The notes: generated by a model not told the origin, from the sequence alone. A stretch of DNA of 64,000 bases from Vibrio splendidus (GCF_002873455.1 NZ_MCUN01000054.1:372001-436000), one strand, 5' to 3'. Positions 1 to 9,367 are shown, numbered from the stretch's first letter. Translations and numbers: made by a program.

Positions 1-101
1 CTAGCCAGCAAGCCAAGGTTGTCGAGATTACCGAATAATCCATGGATCAAAACAATGGTGTGACCCGCACCTTCTAATTTATAGTTGAGCTGTACTGACA
101 T
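1..101 (-). CDS. ybfF: alpha/beta hydrolase (YbfF-like esterase), N-terminal fragment
   Basis: The first 33 codons of a gene that reads leftwards out of the window. The start ATG is at 101. The visible protein has a short beta-strand followed by an LIHGLFGN motif, the oxyanion-hole strand typical of alpha/beta hydrolases. The YbfF esterase gene lies next to seqA, divergently, in Enterobacteria and Vibrio, which agrees with this position. The catalytic serine region is outside the window, so activity cannot be judged. Confidence 0.7.
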   Translation of the reverse strand, partial: MSVQLNYKLEGAGHTIVLIHGLFGNLDNLGLLA

Positions 102-152
102 TTTTATCTTATTCATGGTGGGTTTGACGTAGAGTATCCGCGCGGATCTCGC

Positions 153-158
153 TATAAT
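153..158 (+). promoter_or_regulatory. -10 hexamer of the seqA promoter
   Basis: A perfect TATAAT lies about 37 bases before the seqA start. The TTGACG at 124-129 is too far upstream (23 bp) for a normal spacer, so the -35 element is unclear. Confidence 0.45.
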
Positions 159-194
159 CCCCCTGAGTTTAAACATTGAGATTGTGAAAAGCGA

Positions 195-734
195 ATGAAA
201 ACAATTGAGGTTGATGAGGACCTATACCGTTTTATTGCGGGTCAGACAGAACGTATTGGCGAAAGCGCTTCAGATATTCTGCGCCGCTTATTACAGGTTG
301 ATAGCCAAGGCATGGTTCCGATCGAAGAGATCGTTGAGCCAAAAGGTATCGTTGTTAGCAAAGAGGTAGGCTTTACTCCAGAGAAGTTCGATGGTGTTAA
401 AGAAATGCGCTCACTACTAATATCAGACGAGTTTGCATCACTGAAGAAAGCCATTGATCGTTTCATGCTTGTGTTATCGACACTGCATAAAATCGACCCT
501 TTAAGCTTTTCAGAAGCAACTCAAGTAAAAGGCCGCAAGCGTGTTTACTTTGCAGACAACGAAGAGACCTTGCTAGCAAACGGCAACACAACTAAGCCTA
601 AAGCCATTCCACAAAGTCCTTTTTGGGTAATAACTAATAACAACACTAGCCGTAAAAGACAGATGGTTGAACAGCTTATGAGCCGCATGAGTTTCCAAGC
701 AGAATTGATAGAAAAAGTAACAGGTTCAATTTAA
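195..734 (+). CDS. seqA: SeqA, negative modulator of replication initiation
   Basis: SeqA binds hemimethylated GATC sites after replication, sequesters oriC and delays re-initiation. The N-terminal part (residues 1-35, MKTIEVDEDLY then GESASDILRRLL) is the conserved ribbon-helix-helix oligomerisation domain. The C-terminal part (about 100-179) carries the DNA-binding domain, with the ITNNNTSRKRQMVEQLM region that reads the GATC sites. At 179 residues the length is normal for the family. It is a single-gene unit with a strong terminator behind it, followed by pgm as in Enterobacteria. Recognition is by sequence and by neighbourhood. Confidence 0.96.
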   Translation: MKTIEVDEDLYRFIAGQTERIGESASDILRRLLQVDSQGMVPIEEIVEPKGIVVSKEVGFTPEKFDGVKEMRSLLISDEFASLKKAIDRFMLVLSTLHKIDPLSFSEATQVKGRKRVYFADNEETLLANGNTTKPKAIPQSPFWVITNNNTSRKRQMVEQLMSRMSFQAELIEKVTGSI

Positions 735-747
735 CGAAATCTGATTT

Positions 748-793
748 AAACCTCATAATATCCATGGATAAGAAGATATTATGAGGTTTTTTT
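748..793 (+). terminator. Rho-independent terminator after seqA
   Basis: A perfect 15-bp stem (748-762 with 775-789) and a 12-base loop, followed by a run of T. Confidence 0.85.
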
Positions 794-826
794 GTTTTTA
801 AATTTTATATATAAGGATGTCGAAAA

Positions 827-2473
827 ATGGCTATGCACCCTCGTGCTGGGCAGAAAGCTCAGCAGGAAGATCTTCATAATATCCCGGCTTTAGTTGCTAA
901 CTATTTCTTACAGCAACCGGATGCTACTAACCCAGACCACAAAGTACTGTTCGGTACTTCAGGTCACCGTGGTACAGCAGACAAATCAACATTTAATGAA
1001 AACCACATCCTAGCGATCGCACAAGCGGTTGCTGACGTTCGTGCTGAACAAGGTACAACAGGCCCACTTTTCTTAGGTAAAGATACTCATGCTCTCTCTG
1101 AGCCTGCGTTTTCTACCGTTATCGAAGTCCTTGTAGCGAACGGTGTTGAAGTTATTATTCAAGAAAACAATGGCTTTACTCCAACACCTGGTATCTCGCA
1201 CGCGATCCTTACGCATAACCTAGTGAATGATAAAAAGGCCGACGGCATTGTTATCACGCCTTCGCATAACCCACCACAAGACGGTGGTATTAAATACAAT
1301 CCGACACACGGTGGCCCTGCTGAAGCTGAGCTAACTCAAGCGATTGAAGATCGTGCGAATGTCATCATTGCTGAGCAAATGCAAGGTGTAAAGCGTACTC
1401 CTATCGCACAGGCTAAACAGTCTGAGCTAGTGAAAGAAGTTGATTTAGTTGCTCCTTACGTTGCTGACTTGGTTAATGTCGTTGATATGGAAGCGATCCA
1501 GAAAGCAAACATCAAGATTGGTGTTGATCCACTGGGTGGTAGCGGTATTGATTACTGGCGTCAAATTGGTAAAGCGTACAATCTAGATCTTACTCTGGTA
1601 AGTGAAGCGGTTGACCCTTCATTCCAATTTATGTCTTTAGATAAAGATGGCGTGGTTCGTATGGACTGTTCTTCTCCATACGCAATGGCAGGCTTACTGG
1701 CGCTTAAAGATGACTATCAACTAGCGTTTGGTAACGACCCGGATTACGATCGCCACGGTATTGTTACGCCAAAGGGCCTGATGAATCCAAACCACTTTCT
1801 AGCGGTTTGTATTGACTACCTATACCGTAACCGTGAAGGTTGGGGTAAAGACGTTGCAGTGGGTAAAACACTAGTATCAAGCGCACTAATCGACCGTGTT
1901 GTTGCTGACTTAGGTCGTGAACTTTGCGAAGTGCCAGTTGGATTCAAATGGTTCGTTGATGGCTTATACAACGGTCAATTTGGTTTCGGTGGCGAAGAGA
2001 GTGCGGGTGCATCTTTCTTACGTAAAGACGGAACGCCTTGGTCAACCGATAAAGATGGCCTAATTCTTTGCTTACTTGCGGCTGAGATCACAGCTGTAAC
2101 AGGTAAGAACCCACAAGAATACTACGAAGAGCTTGCTGCTAAACACGGCGAATCTAAGTACAACCGTATTCAAGCGGTAGCAAATGGTGCACAAAAAGAC
2201 GTGCTTAAGAAGCTATCTCCAGAGATGGTTTCTGCTGAAACACTTGCTGGTGATTCGATTACTGCTCGCTTAACGCATGCTCCAGGCAATGGCGCGGCGA
2301 TTGGTGGCCTTAAAGTAACGACTGAGAACGGTTGGTTTGCTGCTCGTCCATCAGGTACAGAAGACATCTACAAGATCTACTGTGAAAGCTTTAAAGGTGA
2401 AGAGCATCTGAAAGCAATCGAAGCAGAAGCTCAAGAGATTGTTAACCAAGTATTTGCAGCTGCTGGCCTATAA
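827..2473 (+). CDS. pgm: Phosphoglucomutase (alpha-D-glucose phosphate-specific)
   Basis: Interconverts glucose-1-phosphate and glucose-6-phosphate in the cytoplasm, linking glycogen, UDP-glucose and cell-surface sugar synthesis with glycolysis. The phosphoserine loop TPSHNPP places the catalytic Ser at residue 146. The Mg-binding loop DPDYDRHG has its aspartates at about 304, 306 and 308. The sugar-binding loop GGEESAG and the C-terminal phosphate loop RPSGTED are also present. At 548 residues it is full length for the bacterial Pgm family. The start ATG is followed by the expected N-terminus (MAMHPRAGQ). Confidence 0.97.
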   Translation: MAMHPRAGQKAQQEDLHNIPALVANYFLQQPDATNPDHKVLFGTSGHRGTADKSTFNENHILAIAQAVADVRAEQGTTGPLFLGKDTHALSEPAFSTVIEVLVANGVEVIIQENNGFTPTPGISHAILTHNLVNDKKADGIVITPSHNPPQDGGIKYNPTHGGPAEAELTQAIEDRANVIIAEQMQGVKRTPIAQAKQSELVKEVDLVAPYVADLVNVVDMEAIQKANIKIGVDPLGGSGIDYWRQIGKAYNLDLTLVSEAVDPSFQFMSLDKDGVVRMDCSSPYAMAGLLALKDDYQLAFGNDPDYDRHGIVTPKGLMNPNHFLAVCIDYLYRNREGWGKDVAVGKTLVSSALIDRVVADLGRELCEVPVGFKWFVDGLYNGQFGFGGEESAGASFLRKDGTPWSTDKDGLILCLLAAEITAVTGKNPQEYYEELAAKHGESKYNRIQAVANGAQKDVLKKLSPEMVSAETLAGDSITARLTHAPGNGAAIGGLKVTTENGWFAARPSGTEDIYKIYCESFKGEEHLKAIEAEAQEIVNQVFAAAGL

Positions 2474-2510
2474 TCGAATACAGATTAGTAGTGTCATCAA
2501 GTAAATAATG

Positions 2511-2546
2511 AAAGGGGTTGATGTGAAAGCATCAGCCCTTTTATTT
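2511..2546 (+). terminator. Rho-independent terminator after pgm
   Basis: The stem AAAGGGGTTGATG pairs with CATCAGCCCTTTT (2511-2523 with 2530-2542, G-T pairs included), then a T-rich tail. Confidence 0.75.
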
Positions 2547-2612
2547 TATCAGTTTGTGGGTAAAGCGGTTAAGGCTAAGTGGTTGAATTACTGTGAAAAT
2601 GAGTAGGTTATC

Positions 2613-3371
2613 CTATCCGTGTGGCCAACTTTGTGGCATTACAAACCAAAACTGCCCTGATTTGGTTTGTCCATGAACGAAGCGTTCACCAAACTCGGTT
2701 ATAGGTTCACAGTTGAAGTCATCAGTGCCAGCTGACCATTGCTCTTTGGTGAGAGGGTAGAGCACATCAGTAATTAAATGGGCTTGGTTTTGATAGCACC
2801 AAAAACCGTTTACTTGACTTGAATTAATGTCGTAGCCCAAACATTCAGTCGGTATTTTTTGGTCTAAGAATGGGTTGGTATAGAGACGACCCTGCATGAG
2901 GAGATGTTTTGAGTCGACATCGATCTCTGGATATTGCTCAACAAAGGCTGCTGAAGAGGACATACCCAGTTGGTGGTCCAACATTCGATCGAGCTTCTTA
3001 TCTAATTGGTCGTGAGAATTCGGACCAAACCATGTGTCTTCATGGAGTAGGTAAAACTTAATCGCCACTTCCCAATGTTGCAGCTTTTGGCTGCTCTCTT
3101 CTTCAAGAATAAAGTCGATAGCACCTAGTGTTCTACCTTCAACATTAATCTGAATCTCATCGTACTTGATTACATAATTATCCGAAGCACCGATGACTTG
3201 CTCACATAAGTGCTGGTAGAGGAAACCTAGCCTCGGATTACCGCTGTATGTATGTGATGCATCGATGGTATGAGGGCTTGAGAAGGCTCTGAGATCAGAA
3301 ACGGGTGGTTTGATTTCCAGTAACGGTGGTGAGTCGATGACCCATTGGTAAAAACGTTGCAGTGCTGTCAT
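2613..3371 (-). CDS. DUF1853 family protein
   Basis: A 252-residue soluble protein of the DUF1853 family, whose function is not established. Conserved features are an N-terminal FYQWVIDSPPLL segment, a central AIDFIL strand and an HWEVAIKFYL strand about 20 residues later. The Asp strand followed by an E-x-(A)-x-K strand recalls the core of PD-(D/E)xK nuclease folds; this is my reading of the motif, not proof of nuclease activity. No signal peptide or membrane segment is visible. It is convergent with pgm and divergent from the nif3-type gene. Confidence 0.75.
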   Translation of the reverse strand: MTALQRFYQWVIDSPPLLEIKPPVSDLRAFSSPHTIDASHTYSGNPRLGFLYQHLCEQVIGASDNYVIKYDEIQINVEGRTLGAIDFILEEESSQKLQHWEVAIKFYLLHEDTWFGPNSHDQLDKKLDRMLDHQLGMSSSAAFVEQYPEIDVDSKHLLMQGRLYTNPFLDQKIPTECLGYDINSSQVNGFWCYQNQAHLITDVLYPLTKEQWSAGTDDFNCEPITEFGERFVHGQTKSGQFWFVMPQSWPHG

Positions 3372-3537
3372 CGGTTCCTCATAAACTTCAGTTATCTGTT
3401 CTTCATCAACAGATCAGTTCGTCATAAACATAAGCTCTTTGTAAACGTAGCTCTTTACAGACATAGCCCTGGGGCTTTCGACATTCTACCCGTAAATTGA
3501 TATAACGACGTTATTATAAAGTAAGCTGGAAAGAAAA

Positions 3538-4296
3538 ATGAATAACTTACAATTAGAAAAGCTACTCAATGAAAAACTTCAGCCACAGCAGATTAAAGAT
3601 TACTGTCCTAATGGTCTTCAAGTTGAAGGTGCTTCTCAAGTGAAGCGCATTGTTACTGGTGTGACAGCTTCTCAAGCATTAATTGATAAAGCGGTAGAAC
3701 TGAACGCAGACGCTTTATTGGTCCATCACGGTTTCTTCTGGAAAGGTGAATCAGAAGCGATTCGCGGCATGAAGGGCAAGCGTATTCGTACCTTGATTAA
3801 AAACGACATCAACCTTTTGGGTTACCACTTGCCTCTTGATATTCACCCTGAGTTAGGCAACAACGCCAAGCTTGCTGAGTTGTTTGATATCGAAGTCGAA
3901 GGCGGTTTAGAAGGGCACCCACAATCTGTTGCGATGTTTGGCAAGTTGAGTGCGCCAATGACAGGTGCAGAGTTCGCAGAAAAGATTGGCCAAGCTTTAA
4001 ACCGCAAGCCATTACACATTGCTCCAGAGAACCAAGACAAAATGATTACTACAGTTGGTTGGTGCACCGGTGGTGGTCAAGATTACATTGAGTTAGCGGC
4101 TTCTCAAGGCATTGATGCGTTTATCTCTGGAGAGATTTCAGAGCGCACTACTTACTCAGCACGTGAGCAAGATATTCATTACTTTGCAGCAGGACACCAC
4201 GCAACAGAACGTTATGGTGTGAAGGCATTAGGTGAATGGTTAGCGAAAGAGCACGGCTTAGACGTAGAGTTTATCGATATCGATAATCCAGTGTAG
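3538..4296 (+). CDS. ybgI: Nif3-like dinuclear metal centre protein (YbgI family)
   Basis: Member of the Nif3/YbgI family (often labelled GTP cyclohydrolase I type 2 homolog), which forms hexameric toroids with two metal ions per subunit; its physiological role is uncertain. The metal-binding VHHGFFWKGE segment has histidines at residues 63 and 64. Downstream, GEISERTTYSAREQ and AAGHHATERYG supply the remaining conserved ligands. The length of 252 residues is normal for the short form. The start ATG lies after an A-rich stretch with a weak GGAAAGAA ribosome site. Confidence 0.92.
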   Translation: MNNLQLEKLLNEKLQPQQIKDYCPNGLQVEGASQVKRIVTGVTASQALIDKAVELNADALLVHHGFFWKGESEAIRGMKGKRIRTLIKNDINLLGYHLPLDIHPELGNNAKLAELFDIEVEGGLEGHPQSVAMFGKLSAPMTGAEFAEKIGQALNRKPLHIAPENQDKMITTVGWCTGGGQDYIELAASQGIDAFISGEISERTTYSAREQDIHYFAAGHHATERYGVKALGEWLAKEHGLDVEFIDIDNPV

Positions 4297-4366
4297 CCAC
4301 ACTTAGAGTTTATGATTGTCTGGATATTTGTACCTTCATTGAAGTGGTACAAAATATTGAAAGAGC

Positions 4367-4402
4367 AAAAAAGGGTTGATGTTAATACATCAACCCTTTT
4401 CG
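4367..4402. terminator. Bidirectional terminator between ybgI and gltA
   Basis: A perfect 14-bp inverted repeat (4369-4382 with 4387-4400) with A-rich and T-rich flanks. It sits between convergent genes and can serve both strands. Confidence 0.8.
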
Positions 4403-4433
4403 ATTTTAATCGATTAGAAAAATCTAAATCTTA

Positions 4434-5723
4434 CTATTCGCGCTCATGTAGAGCTTGGAAATCGCGCTGTTCTTCACCAGTGTACAACTGACGAGGACGA
4501 CCGATACGGTTTGTCGGATCGCTGTGCATTTCGTTCCAGTGTGCAATCCAACCGATAGTACGAGACATCGCAAAGATTACTGTGAACATAGATACTGGAA
4601 TACCTATCGCTTTCAGAATGATACCTGAGTAGAAATCTACGTTCGGGTATAGCTTCTTAGAAACAAAGTACTCATCAGAAAGAGCGATGCGTTCAAGTTC
4701 CATTGCTACATCAAGTAGTGGATCTTGAATGTTCAGCTCTTTAAGTACTTCGTGACACGCTTCACGCATTACCGTTGCACGTGGATCGTAGTTCTTGTAA
4801 ACACGGTGACCAAAGCCCATTAGGCGGAATGGGTCATCTTTGTCTTTTGCTTTTGCTACGTATTCTTCAATGTTGTCTACGCTACCGATCTCTTCAAGCA
4901 TCATTAAGCAAGCTTCGTTAGCACCACCGTGAGCAGGACCCCACAAAGAAGCGATACCAGCAGCAATACAAGCAAATGGGTTTGCACCCGAAGAACCAGC
5001 TAGACGAACCGTTGATGTTGACGCATTTTGTTCGTGATCAGCGTGTAACGTAAAGATTTTGTCCATTGCGCGAGCAACAACAGGGTTTACTTCATATTCT
5101 TCACATGGGTTTGCATACATCATGTGTAGGAAGTTTTCTGCGTAGCCTAGGTCATTGCGCGGGTAGATAAACGGTTGACCGATAGAATATTTGTAACACA
5201 TTGCAGCCAGTGTAGGCATTTTTGAAATTAGGCGGTATGCCGCAATTTCACGGTGTGTGTCGTTATTAACATCTAATGAATCATGGTAGAACGCAGCAAG
5301 CGCACCTACCACGCCACACATAACAGCCATAGGGTGAGCATCACGACGGAAGCCGTGGAAGAAACTAGCAATTTGCTCGTGAACCATGGTGTGACGTGTA
5401 ACAGTCGTCTTAAATTCTTCGTATTGAGCTCGAGAAGGAGCTTCGCCGTATAAAAGAATGTAACAAACTTCTAAGTAATCAGCGTTATTGGCCAGTTGAT
5501 CAATTGGATAACCACGGTGTAGAAGAATACCTTTTCCACCGTCAATATAAGTAATTTGCGATTCACAAGATGCAGTGGCAAGAAAACCAGGATCGAAAGT
5601 GAAAAAACCATTAGAACCTAGTGTACGAACGTCGATCACTGGTGTACCAAGTACGCCTTCTGTAATCGGCAGTTCGATCGGCGCATGACCTTCAATGTGA
5701 AGGGTAGCTTTCTTATCCGCCAT
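4434..5723 (-). CDS. gltA: Citrate synthase (type II, hexameric)
   Basis: Condenses acetyl-CoA and oxaloacetate to citrate, the entry step of the TCA cycle. The 429-residue length and N-terminal beta domain fit the NADH-sensitive Gram-negative type. Catalytic segments are clear: AHGGANEACLMML (His of the 264 class), FGHRVYKNYDPRA (oxaloacetate His) and NVDFYSG (catalytic Asp). An AAGG/GGAG-type ribosome site precedes the ATG. It is divergent from sdhCDAB across a 417-bp AT-rich region, so the two transcription units probably share aerobic control. Confidence 0.98.
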   Translation of the reverse strand: MADKKATLHIEGHAPIELPITEGVLGTPVIDVRTLGSNGFFTFDPGFLATASCESQITYIDGGKGILLHRGYPIDQLANNADYLEVCYILLYGEAPSRAQYEEFKTTVTRHTMVHEQIASFFHGFRRDAHPMAVMCGVVGALAAFYHDSLDVNNDTHREIAAYRLISKMPTLAAMCYKYSIGQPFIYPRNDLGYAENFLHMMYANPCEEYEVNPVVARAMDKIFTLHADHEQNASTSTVRLAGSSGANPFACIAAGIASLWGPAHGGANEACLMMLEEIGSVDNIEEYVAKAKDKDDPFRLMGFGHRVYKNYDPRATVMREACHEVLKELNIQDPLLDVAMELERIALSDEYFVSKKLYPNVDFYSGIILKAIGIPVSMFTVIFAMSRTIGWIAHWNEMHSDPTNRIGRPRQLYTGEEQRDFQALHERE

Positions 5724-6140
5724 AACAATCTCCTTTGTTTATTATTTTATCCGTCCAGGATGTTTATGTGCCATTTTTTTACTGGTCTTACGTGAGAAAG
5801 TCAATTTTTCTGAAGCTTTGTGTGCACTTGTTAGTGTTTTTTACATTAAATTCGTTAAAAATCTGTTCTATGTAGCATTATTTGTTGCATCAATTGTATT
5901 AGAATGTTGCCAGTCGTATAGTGACGCTGAAAAGTTTGGTTAAGACCTTATAAATGCAAGGCTAAGAAGAAATGTGAGGTGTCTTCAATAATCTTGCTGT
6001 TAACAATTATTTTACAATTATCTACGGCTCAACCCCTGTTATTTGTTAAGTTAATGTTAAATTTTGAGGGTTTACAATCAAATTTTGTCCATAACAATAT
6101 CATAAGGTTATTTAATGACCATCATGCTCAATGGAGCTGA
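5724..6140. promoter_or_regulatory. Divergent gltA / sdhC regulatory region
   Basis: This 417-bp AT-rich stretch holds no gene. It must contain the promoters for gltA (leftwards) and sdhCDAB (rightwards). The one site I can support is the ArcA-box-like repeat at 6045-6059. I looked for a CRP dyad (TGTGA-N6-TCACA) and saw no convincing one. Confidence 0.6.
6045..6059 (+). promoter_or_regulatory. ArcA-box-like direct repeat upstream of sdhC
   Basis: The 15-mer GTTAAGTTAATGTTA differs at two places from the E. coli-type ArcA consensus GTTAATTAAATGTTA and keeps its two GTTA units 11 bp apart. ArcA represses sdh and gltA without oxygen in E. coli. The assignment here is inference from the match and from position. 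Confidence 0.5.
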
Positions 6141-6533
6141 GTGAGCGAGCCCGTGAAAGAAAGAAAGACAAGACCTGTTAATTTAGATTTACAGACCATC
6201 CACTTTCCCATCACAGCAATAGCATCCATCCTACACCGTGTGTCTGGGGTGATTACTTTTGTTGCGATTGGAATTCTGCTTTGGTTACTATCCATTTCCC
6301 TCTCTTCCCCTGTAGGCTTTATGGAAGCTAGCGACATTGTCGACGGTTTCTTCGTGAAGTTTATTCTGTGGGGCATTTTAACCGCTTTGGCTTACCACAT
6401 TGCTGGTGGTATTCGTCACCTTCTTATGGACCTTGGTCACTTTGAAGAGCTGGAATCTGGCGCTAAGAGCGCAAAGGTTGCATTCGCAGCAACAGCGGTA
6501 TTGTCTCTACTAGCGGGGATCTTAGTATGGTAA
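6141..6533 (+). CDS. sdhC: Succinate dehydrogenase cytochrome b556 subunit
   Basis: Membrane anchor of complex II; with SdhD it binds haem b and ubiquinone. Three hydrophobic helices are visible. The ILHRVSG segment lies near the quinone site and the YHIAGGIRHLLMD segment carries the haem-ligand His. The chosen start is GTG at 6141, which gives an N-terminus of the expected length (MSEPVKERK). A GGAG lies four bases before it. GTG 6153 is a possible alternative. First gene of sdhCDAB. Confidence 0.95.
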   Translation: MSEPVKERKTRPVNLDLQTIHFPITAIASILHRVSGVITFVAIGILLWLLSISLSSPVGFMEASDIVDGFFVKFILWGILTALAYHIAGGIRHLLMDLGHFEELESGAKSAKVAFAATAVLSLLAGILVW

Positions 6534-6874
6534 ACAACGTTTCTACTTTTGGTCGTAATGGTGTGCATGATTATCTACTGATTCGTGCGACAGCTATCAT
6601 TATGACCCTTTACACTATCTACCTAGTGAGCTTCTGTGCTTTTTCAGGTGATATTTCTTACGCATCTTGGACGCAATTCTTTGGTGGTACCTTCACTAAA
6701 GTCTTCACCATGTTAGCGCTTACTTCAATTTTGGTTCACGCGTGGATCGGCTTGTGGCAAGTGCTAACTGACTACATCAAATGTGCAAAATTGCGCGTTG
6801 GTCTTCAAGTTGGTGTTGTTGCGGTTCTTCTAGGATATTTCTTCTCTGGTCTGTTTATTTTGTGGGGTGCGTAA
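6527..6874 (+). CDS. sdhD: Succinate dehydrogenase hydrophobic membrane anchor
   Basis: Second membrane subunit of complex II, 115 residues with three hydrophobic helices. The HAWIGLWQVLTDY segment is the family signature and includes the second haem-ligand His and the quinone-site Tyr/Asp. The gene overlaps the end of sdhC by 7 bases, consistent with translational coupling. The next gene begins directly after its stop. Confidence 0.95.
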   Translation: MVNNVSTFGRNGVHDYLLIRATAIIMTLYTIYLVSFCAFSGDISYASWTQFFGGTFTKVFTMLALTSILVHAWIGLWQVLTDYIKCAKLRVGLQVGVVAVLLGYFFSGLFILWGA

Positions 6875-8641
6875 GTGACTATTCCTGTTCGTGAGTTTGA
6901 TGCTGTAGTAATCGGTGCTGGTGGTGCTGGTATGCGCGCCGCGCTACAAATTTCGGAGCAAGGCCTATCTTGTGCGTTGCTTTCTAAAGTTTTCCCAACT
7001 CGTTCTCATACCGTATCTGCGCAAGGTGGTATCACCGTTGCTCTTGGTAATGCGCATGAAGATCACTGGGAACAACATATGTACGATACGGTGAAAGGTT
7101 CCGATTACATCGGCGACCAAGATGCTATCGAATACATGTGTAAAAATGGCCCAGAGTCGGTTATCGAATTAGAAAAAATGGGCCTTCCATTTTCTCGCTT
7201 TGATAACGGCAGTATTTACCAACGTCCGTTTGGTGGCCAATCTAAGAATTTTGGTGGTGAGCAAGCGGCTCGTACCGCAGCTGCAGCCGACCGTACTGGT
7301 CACGCACTGCTTCACACCCTTTATCAACAAAACATTAAACACAAAACGACGGTTTTCTCTGAGTGGTATGCACTGGATCTTGTTAAGAACGAAGATGGTG
7401 CAATCTTAGGTACTACCGCGCTTTGTATGGAAACAGGCGAGGTTTGCTACTTCAAAGCGAAGGCAACAATCCTTGCTACTGGTGGTGCTGGTCGTATCTA
7501 TGCATCAACAACGAATGCACACATTAATACTGGTGACGGTGTTGGCATGGCAATTCGTGCTGGCGTTCCAATGCAAGATATCGAAATGTGGCAGTTCCAC
7601 CCAACGGGTATCGCTGGCGCAGGTGTTTTGGTAACAGAAGGTTGTCGTGGTGAAGGTGGTTACCTTCTCAATAAAGACGGCGAGCGTTTCATGGAACGTT
7701 ATGCTCCGAATGCTAAAGACTTAGCAGGTCGTGATGTTGTAGCTCGTTCGATGATGGTTGAGATTCGTGAAGGTCGTGGTTGTGATGGTCCATGGGGTCC
7801 ACACATCAAGCTGAAACTTGATCACCTAGGTAAAGAGACGCTTGAATCTCGTCTACCGGGTGTATGTGAGCTTTCTCGTACGTTCGCTCACGTTGATCCT
7901 GTTAAAGAACCAATTCCTGTAATCCCAACGTGTCACTACATGATGGGTGGTGTTCCGACACAGGTTTCTGGTCAAGCAATTAAACAAACTGAAGACGGCA
8001 CAGACGTTGAAATTCAAGGTCTATTCGCTTGTGGCGAAATCGCTTCAGTATCAGTACACGGTGCAAACCGTCTAGGTGGTAACTCGCTACTTGATTTGGT
8101 TGTATTCGGTCGTGCGACAGGTCTTCACCTTGGTGAGACTTTGAACAAGCAAGCTGAAGCAAAACCTGCAACTGAAGCCGACATTGAACGTTCACTAGAG
8201 CGCTACAATCGTTGGGAAAACAGTACTGACGGTGAAGACCCAGCGGTAATTCGTAAAGATCTTCAGCAATGTATGCAGAACAACTTCTCTGTATTCCGTG
8301 AAGGTAAAGCGATGGCTGATGGCTTAGAAGAGCTTAAAGTGATTCGTGAGCGTCTTAAGAATGCACATCTTTCTGACAAGTCGACAGAGTTCAACACGCA
8401 ACGTATTGAGTGTTTAGAGCTTGAAAACTTGATGGAAACAGCATTCGCGACTGCGGTTGCAGCAAACTTCCGTACAGAGAGTCGTGGAGCTCATGCTCGT
8501 TTTGACTTCCCAGATCGTGATGATGCGCAATGGCTATGCCACTCACTTTACAACCCAGAATCAGAAAGTATGACTAAGCGTGGCGTGAACATGGAACCTA
8601 TCCATCGTGAAGCATTCCCGCCGAAAGCACGTACGTACTAA
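6875..8641 (+). CDS. sdhA: Succinate dehydrogenase flavoprotein subunit
   Basis: Catalytic subunit that oxidises succinate to fumarate with covalently bound FAD. The dinucleotide fold GAGGAGMRAA is near the N-terminus. TRSHTVSAQGG carries the His that bonds to FAD. Substrate-site residues lie in the FHPTG and HYMMGG segments. At 588 residues it matches the E. coli enzyme. The start is GTG at 6875, immediately after the sdhD stop; this agrees with the conserved N-terminus (MTIPVREFDAVVIG). Confidence 0.98.
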   Translation: MTIPVREFDAVVIGAGGAGMRAALQISEQGLSCALLSKVFPTRSHTVSAQGGITVALGNAHEDHWEQHMYDTVKGSDYIGDQDAIEYMCKNGPESVIELEKMGLPFSRFDNGSIYQRPFGGQSKNFGGEQAARTAAAADRTGHALLHTLYQQNIKHKTTVFSEWYALDLVKNEDGAILGTTALCMETGEVCYFKAKATILATGGAGRIYASTTNAHINTGDGVGMAIRAGVPMQDIEMWQFHPTGIAGAGVLVTEGCRGEGGYLLNKDGERFMERYAPNAKDLAGRDVVARSMMVEIREGRGCDGPWGPHIKLKLDHLGKETLESRLPGVCELSRTFAHVDPVKEPIPVIPTCHYMMGGVPTQVSGQAIKQTEDGTDVEIQGLFACGEIASVSVHGANRLGGNSLLDLVVFGRATGLHLGETLNKQAEAKPATEADIERSLERYNRWENSTDGEDPAVIRKDLQQCMQNNFSVFREGKAMADGLEELKVIRERLKNAHLSDKSTEFNTQRIECLELENLMETAFATAVAANFRTESRGAHARFDFPDRDDAQWLCHSLYNPESESMTKRGVNMEPIHREAFPPKARTY

Positions 8642-8653
8642 GGAGATATGACC

Positions 8654-9367
8654 ATGAAACTGAATTTCTCTTTATACCGTTACAACCCAGATGTGGACCA
8701 GAAGCCTTACATGAAAGAGTACACCCTAGAGGTGGAAGAAGGCTCTGACATGATGCTTTTGGATGCGCTTATTCTTTTGAAAGAGCAAGATCCAACGATT
8801 TCATTCCGTCGTTCATGCCGTGAAGGTGTATGTGGTTCTGATGGCTTGAACATGAATGGTAAAAACGGATTGGCGTGTATTACGCCTCTGTCTGCTCTTA
8901 CTGGCCAAGATAAAATCGTAATTCGCCCACTTCCAGGTTTGCCTGTGGTGCGTGATTTAATCGTAGACATGACTCAGTTCTATGATAACTACGAAAAAGT
9001 TAAGCCGTTCTTAGTGTCTGATGGCAATGTGCCACCGGCTCGTGAAAACCTACAAAGCCCTGATGAGCGTGCTCATTTAGATGGTTTGTATGAATGTATC
9101 ATGTGTGCATGTTGTACGACTTCGTGCCCATCATTCTGGTGGAATCCAGATAAGTTCATCGGACCAGCTGGCCTGCTTGCAGCATACCGTTGGCTAATAG
9201 ATAGCCGAGATACGGCGACAGACGAACGTCTGTCCGATCTTGATGATGCATTTAGCGTTTTTCGTTGCCATGGCATCATGAATTGTGTAAGTGTTTGTCC
9301 TAAGGGATTAAATCCGACGAAAGCGATTGGTCACATCAAGACCATGCTAGTAAATCGTTCGGTTTAA
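8654..9367 (+). CDS. sdhB: Succinate dehydrogenase iron-sulfur subunit
   Basis: Passes electrons from SdhA to ubiquinone through three Fe-S clusters. Cysteines for the 2Fe-2S cluster lie in SCREGVCGSDG plus the following GLAC. CIMCACCTTSCP and CVSVCPKG supply the 4Fe-4S and 3Fe-4S clusters. I choose ATG 8654 rather than ATG 8648: the ribosome site AGGAG (8641-8645) is 8 bases from 8654 but only 2 from 8648, and the family starts with M-(K/R)-L-x-F-S. This gives 237 residues. Confidence 0.97.
   Translation: MKLNFSLYRYNPDVDQKPYMKEYTLEVEEGSDMMLLDALILLKEQDPTISFRRSCREGVCGSDGLNMNGKNGLACITPLSALTGQDKIVIRPLPGLPVVRDLIVDMTQFYDNYEKVKPFLVSDGNVPPARENLQSPDERAHLDGLYECIMCACCTTSCPSFWWNPDKFIGPAGLLAAYRWLIDSRDTATDERLSDLDDAFSVFRCHGIMNCVSVCPKGLNPTKAIGHIKTMLVNRSV

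Noticed and set aside
124..129. TTGACG as the -35 box of seqA
   Set aside because: The spacer to TATAAT would be 23 bp, too long for sigma-70.
5724..6140. CRP site between gltA and sdhC
   Set aside because: Only partial half-sites (TGTGA-like) were found, with no proper TGTGA-N6-TCACA dyad.
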